Shown one piece after another: positions 60,846 through 64,000 of a stretch of DNA of 64,000 bases. Within the stretch, counting starts at the first letter, position 1. Each line of letters starts with the position of its first letter. Source of the stretch: Streptomyces griseochromogenes (lineage in GTDB: Bacteria; Actinomycetota; Actinomycetes; Streptomycetales; Streptomycetaceae); assembly GCF_001542625.1 (NCBI RefSeq), contig NZ_CP016279.1:2294001-2358000 (forward strand), given 5' to 3'. A program made the translations under genes and the position numbers. Under the pieces are notes generated by a model. It was given only the letters and a program-made list of their open reading frames with translations, had not been told where the DNA came from and searched no databases.

Positions 60846-62155
60846 GGTACCGCCACGGTGATGTGAGTAGGGCCGCCGGTGGGGCTCTCGATCTCCAGGC
60901 AGCCGCCGAACGCCGTCATCCGGCGTTCGATCCCGCTCAGCCCGGAGCCTTCCGACGCGGCGGCCCCGCCGACACCGTCATCGGTCACGGTCGCGGTGAG
61001 CGTCTCCTTGGCATAACCGAGTTCGACCGTCACCTCGGATGCCTGGGCGTGCTTGGCCACGTTCGCCAGAAGTTCCGCGACGGCGAAGTAGACCGCGGAC
61101 TCGACCGGACGTTCGGGGCGGGAGGGCACCGCGCTGTTCACGGTGACCTCGACGGGAGCGTCCAGTGCCAGGGCCCGGACGGCGTCCACCAGGCCGCGCT
61201 CGGCGAGCACGGGCGGGTTGATGCCGCGGACCAGCGACCGCAGCTCGGCGAGCGCGGTGGCCGAGGTGGCACGGGCGTCGGCGAGGATCCGCTTCGCGGC
61301 CTCGGGATCGGTGTCGACCAACTGCTCGGCGGCCCCCATCGACATACCCATGGCGACCAGCCGGGCCTGAGCCCCGTCGTGCAGACCCCGCTCGATGCGC
61401 TCCAGCTCGGCCGCCTGGGTCTGGGTCAGGTCCGCTCGGATGGCCTCCAGCTCCTCCACCCGCCGGCCGAGCAGCGAGCGCGGGGCGGGCCCGAGGAACC
61501 GGGCCGCCAGGGGGCCGAAGATCCGCCATGCGAACGGGGCGCCGACGAGGCTGGCGGCCATGACGGCGATGCCGTAGCCGACAAGTCCCGAGGCCAACGT
61601 CATGTAGAGCCCGCCGACGAGCCCGACCAGCGGCAGGGCCGCGACCGGCAGCACGGCGCCTGCGGCGACCACGGCCCACAGTCCGTCCCACTGCAGTTGC
61701 GGATCATGGAACCGGGCGTTCATCCGAGCCCGGCGGCGTGCCTCCCGCTCGGACCGGTGGTACTCCTTGCCGTCCCACCAGTAGCCCGTGGCCATGCGGG
61801 TGATCGGCGGAACGGGGCGGTACTCGGCCTGGATCCGCATGCCGAGCCAGTGTTCGGCACGCTGCCTGGCGGCCTGGCTGAGGGTCCGGCTGACCAGCAG
61901 GTGCGTGATCCAGGCGGCCACGGCGATCCACACGATCACCATCAACGTCTCTCCGAGGGCCGCCAGCGCTCGGACGAACCAGGACGCCGTCGAACCGTCG
62001 GACCAGGAGTAGGCCACCTCGGAGCCGCCGAGACCGACGACCAGGCCGACCGCCGGGATGACGCCGGTGAGCCCGACCAGTACCGCGGACCGGTACAGCC
62101 CCAGCGCGGTCTCGGAGCACCAGCGCAGGGGACCACCTACCGCGGGCAACCTCAT
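60830..62155 (-). CDS. Sensor histidine kinase, HisKA_3 type, membrane-bound
   Basis: The 441-aa protein has four predicted membrane segments (about residues 21-43, 64-88, 158-186, 191-213), a HisKA_3 motif with His259 in GLHDGAQARL, and an ATPase domain with N box AELLANVAKHA, G1 DDGVGG and G2 GSGLSGIERR. The cytosolic loop between segments 2 and 3 has WLGMRI and RPVP, resembling the sensor-domain type common in streptomycete kinases paired with LuxR regulators. ATG at 62155 has AAAGGA eight bases upstream. An in-frame ATG at 62311 with GAGGGA would add about 52 residues unlike any known sensor, so I prefer the shorter form. The signal is unknown; export-linked stress is common for such pairs. 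Confidence 0.9.
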   Translation of the reverse strand: MRLPAVGGPLRWCSETALGLYRSAVLVGLTGVIPAVGLVVGLGGSEVAYSWSDGSTASWFVRALAALGETLMVIVWIAVAAWITHLLVSRTLSQAARQRAEHWLGMRIQAEYRPVPPITRMATGYWWDGKEYHRSEREARRRARMNARFHDPQLQWDGLWAVVAAGAVLPVAALPLVGLVGGLYMTLASGLVGYGIAVMAASLVGAPFAWRIFGPLAARFLGPAPRSLLGRRVEELEAIRADLTQTQAAELERIERGLHDGAQARLVAMGMSMGAAEQLVDTDPEAAKRILADARATSATALAELRSLVRGINPPVLAERGLVDAVRALALDAPVEVTVNSAVPSRPERPVESAVYFAVAELLANVAKHAQASEVTVELGYAKETLTATVTDDGVGGAAASEGSGLSGIERRMTAFGGCLEIESPTGGPTHITVAVPCALS

Positions 62156-62856
62156 CCGCCTGATCCTTTCACCACGCCGACCATTGTGCCAGGCATACCC
62201 CGCCGGGGCAGGCCCCGTTGAGGGCAGACCACGCACCGAGGTACGCGCGGCGACGCCGGCGGTCGCCCCGACACATCCGTGCCGCCGGACTGGAGCTTTC
62301 TCACCGGACATGGTCATTTCCCTCACTGGTCGGATCGGCGTCGGCGGTCGGCGGGTGGCGGTCGACCGCTCGGCGGCCGGCCGGCGGCCCTCCGGGCCCG
62401 CCGCCGGTGGGTCGGAGCTGTCCTGTGGCTGGGCAGGCCGGTCGCCCGGGGGATGTAGCGACCGATGCCGGCCCAGCCGTCACCAGGACCGTGCCGGTGA
62501 CCATCGGGGCGCGGGGGCTCAGGCGGTGCAGTGGGAGGGAGGTCAACCCCTTCTTGTCCCCTGCCCGGGTGAGGCCGATTCGCCCCTCCGACACCAAAGA
62601 ACGTACGTTCGGCCCCCCTGTGCCCGGTATCCCGCTACACCCACGCGGGCGGTGGGCCTAGCCCCACACCATTCCGGCCACCCTCGTGCGCGGCATCCGT
62701 CGACTCCGACACGCGCCGGGTCCCTCACCGCAATGATCTTGTCCCCGACCCGTAACCCGCAGGCCGCTTCGCGGTTGGTAGCGGTGGGGGGCCTGCTGCC
62801 TGTGCCCGGTCCCCGCGGATCAATTCGCCTCTGGACAGCGGGGAGGACTCCGAGCC
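62156..62856. other. Divergent intergenic region between kinase and aminotransferase genes
   Basis: The 701-bp stretch has no clear gene. Its main landmark is the shared promoter element (62599-62668), 440 bp before the preferred kinase start, so the kinase mRNA would have a long leader or use the longer start. Short open frames (for example 98 codons on the - strand from 62597) are Pro/Gly/Ala-rich and unconvincing. No iron-box-like palindrome is visible before the aminotransferase. Confidence 0.6.
62599..62668 (-). promoter_or_regulatory. Promoter/operator element of the kinase-regulator operon
   Basis: It contains GGTGGGCCTAGCCCCACA (62651-62668), a 13-bp spacer, GGTATCCCGCTA (62626-62637), and TACGnnCGGCCCnCnTGnGCC to 62604, matching the ABC promoter in order, spacing and strand. 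A perfect palindrome GAACGTACGTTC lies at its downstream end (62599-62610), where the ABC copy has a diverged A/T-rich version. Confidence 0.68.
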
Positions 62857-64000
62857 GTGGCCGTGACCGAATCGGTGGCTGAAGGTGCGTACGGGGGAGC
62901 GGGCGCGATGCACGAGGGGATCCTGCGGCGCCAGTCGGCCCGCGAATCCGCCGCGCGCACCTACGCCCGGGCCCTGCCCATCGTGCCCGTGCGGGCACGG
63001 GGCATGACCATCGAGGGCGCTGACGGCCGCCGCTATCTGGACTGCCTCTCCGGCGCCGGAACCCTCGCTCTCGGCCACAACCACCCGGTCGTCCTGGAGG
63101 CCATCCGCCGGGTCCTCGACTCCGGCGCCCCGCTCTCCGTCCTCGACCTCGCGACCCCCGTCAAGGACGCCTTCATCACCGAGCTGTTCCGCACCCTGCC
63201 GCCCGGGCTCGCCGACCGCGCCCGGGTCCAGTTCTGCGGGCCGGCCGGCACCGACGCCGTCGAGGCCGCCCTCAAACTGGTCCGGGCCGCGACCGGGCGC
63301 ACCGGCATGCTCGCCTTCACCGGCGCCTACCACGGGATGACGGCCGGAGCCCTGGCCGCCTCCGGCGGCGCCGGCGACGTACGGGTCGCCCGCCTGCCCT
63401 ACCCGCAGGACTACCGCTGCCCCTTCGGCGTCGGCGGCAACCGCGGTGCCGAACTCGCCGCCCGCTGGTGCGAGTCCCTCCTCGACGATCCCAAGTCGGG
63501 TGTACCGCTGCCCGCCGGGATGATCCTCGAACCCGTCCAGGGCGAGGGCGGAGTCATCCCGGCGCCGGACGACTGGCTGCGCCGCATGCGGCAGATCACG
63601 GCCGACCGGTCCATCCCGCTGATCGCCGACGAGATCCAGACAGGCGTCGGCCGGACCGGCTCCTTCTGGGCCGTCGAACACAGCGGTGTCACGCCCGACG
63701 TGATGGTCCTCTCCAAGGCCATCGGCGGCAGCCTCCCCCTGGCCGTCCTCGTCTACCGAGACGACCTCGACGTCTGGCAACCCGGCGCGCACGCCGGCAC
63801 CTTCCGCGGCAACCAGCTCGCCATGGCCGCGGGCACCGCCACCCTGGCCCACGTCCGCGAGAACGGCCTCGCCGAACGAGCCGCCGCCCTCGGCTCCCGG
63901 ATGCTGTCCCAACTGCGCGAATTCCAGGCCGGGTTCCCCTGCGTGGGGGAGGTCAGAGGACGCGGTCTGATGATGGGGGTCGAGCTGGTGGACCCCGAGA
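62857..64000 (+). CDS. Class III aminotransferase, diaminobutyrate--2-oxoglutarate type (3'-truncated by the window edge)
   Basis: The frame runs off the window after 381 codons. Family motifs seen are [57 protein letters not shown] and the PLP-Lys segment [13 protein letters not shown]. The pattern is closest to L-2,4-diaminobutyrate aminotransferases, which make diaminobutyrate from aspartate semialdehyde for siderophores or ectoine. No ectoine or siderophore partner is in view. GTG at 62857 is chosen because GGGGAGGA (62840-62847) precedes it; GTG at 62863 and ATG at 62908 are in-frame alternatives. It is divergent from the kinase operon and probably belongs to a separate locus. Confidence 0.88.
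   Translation, partial: MAVTESVAEGAYGGAGAMHEGILRRQSARESAARTYARALPIVPVRARGMTIEGADGRRYLDCLSGAGTLALGHNHPVVLEAIRRVLDSGAPLSVLDLATPVKDAFITELFRTLPPGLADRARVQFCGPAGTDAVEAALKLVRAATGRTGMLAFTGAYHGMTAGALAASGGAGDVRVARLPYPQDYRCPFGVGGNRGAELAARWCESLLDDPKSGVPLPAGMILEPVQGEGGVIPAPDDWLRRMRQITADRSIPLIADEIQTGVGRTGSFWAVEHSGVTPDVMVLSKAIGGSLPLAVLVYRDDLDVWQPGAHAGTFRGNQLAMAAGTATLAHVRENGLAERAAALGSRMLSQLREFQAGFPCVGEVRGRGLMMGVELVDPE

Noticed and set aside
59877..60866. 329-codon + strand frame over the response regulator
   Set aside because: It is the antisense shadow of the response regulator gene, whose receiver and LuxR motifs on the - strand are unambiguous.
60863..62221. 452-codon + strand frame over the sensor kinase
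   Set aside because: It is the antisense shadow of the kinase gene, with low-complexity Gly/Arg/Asp/Pro content and no start signal.
62301..62597. 98-codon open frame on the - strand just after the shared promoter element
   Set aside because: There is no ribosome site, the first codon is TTG, and the composition is Pro/Gly/Ala-rich without any family pattern. A leader peptide cannot be excluded but is not supported.
62700..62856. Search for an iron-responsive box before the diaminobutyrate-type aminotransferase
   Set aside because: No TTAGGTTAGGCTAACCTAA-like palindrome is visible, so iron control and a siderophore role are not supported by the sequence here.

Overview
The window is high-GC actinomycete DNA, most likely Streptomyces. 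Third codon positions are mostly G or C, starts are often GTG, rare in-frame TTA (bldA-type) codons occur, and the content is a modular type I polyketide synthase (PKS) cluster. Nearly all of it is one biosynthetic locus, open at the left edge and ending near 58.5 kb. I could not match the gene set to a known product from memory, so the product is left unnamed.

Left part (2-20179, + strand). The 3' end of a PKS gene encodes a fully reducing methylmalonyl module, a KS-AT-DH-KR-ACP methylmalonyl module, and an eroded last module. That last module has an intact KS, an AT that has lost its catalytic Ser, His and small subdomain, a KR dimerisation element with no KR, and an unusual ACP. Next come an alpha/beta-hydrolase (thioesterase-like) protein with a Cys nucleophile, a stand-alone C-A-PCP NRPS whose A domain is degenerate, and a four-gene set for a glycerate-derived extender unit: 3-hydroxyacyl-CoA dehydrogenase, ACP, acyl-CoA dehydrogenase and FkbH-type protein. 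No O-methyltransferase is present, so the unit is hydroxymalonyl-ACP unless the enzyme lies outside the window.

Centre (20361-55293). Two giant PKS genes hold a loading module (KS with Cys to Ala, methylmalonyl AT, ACP) and five fully reducing malonyl modules (KS-AT-DH-ER-KR-ACP). The five modules are near-identical over long DNA stretches, a patchwork typical of intragenic recombination. By colinearity they would build a saturated, propionate-primed C13 acyl chain. The first of these genes is broken by a 1-nt deletion in a G run at 27042-27046, either real or a sequencing or assembly error. Matching docking ends join the second gene to the first. The C-terminal docking end of the second gene has no partner in the window; the partner is probably left of position 1.

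Right part. An intact stand-alone C-A-PCP NRPS (55355-58474) has an A-domain code that reads as glycine. It may also charge the PCP of the degenerate NRPS in trans. Convergent to it are an orphan ABC ATPase gene and, after a 0.6 kb gap, a response regulator / sensor kinase pair, all on the - strand. The ATPase and the kinase operon share a ~65-bp upstream element with an 18-bp near-palindrome, which points to one small regulon. The window ends in a diaminobutyrate-type class III aminotransferase, probably the start of an unrelated (siderophore-type) locus.

No rRNA, tRNA, CRISPR array, transposase or integrase was seen.
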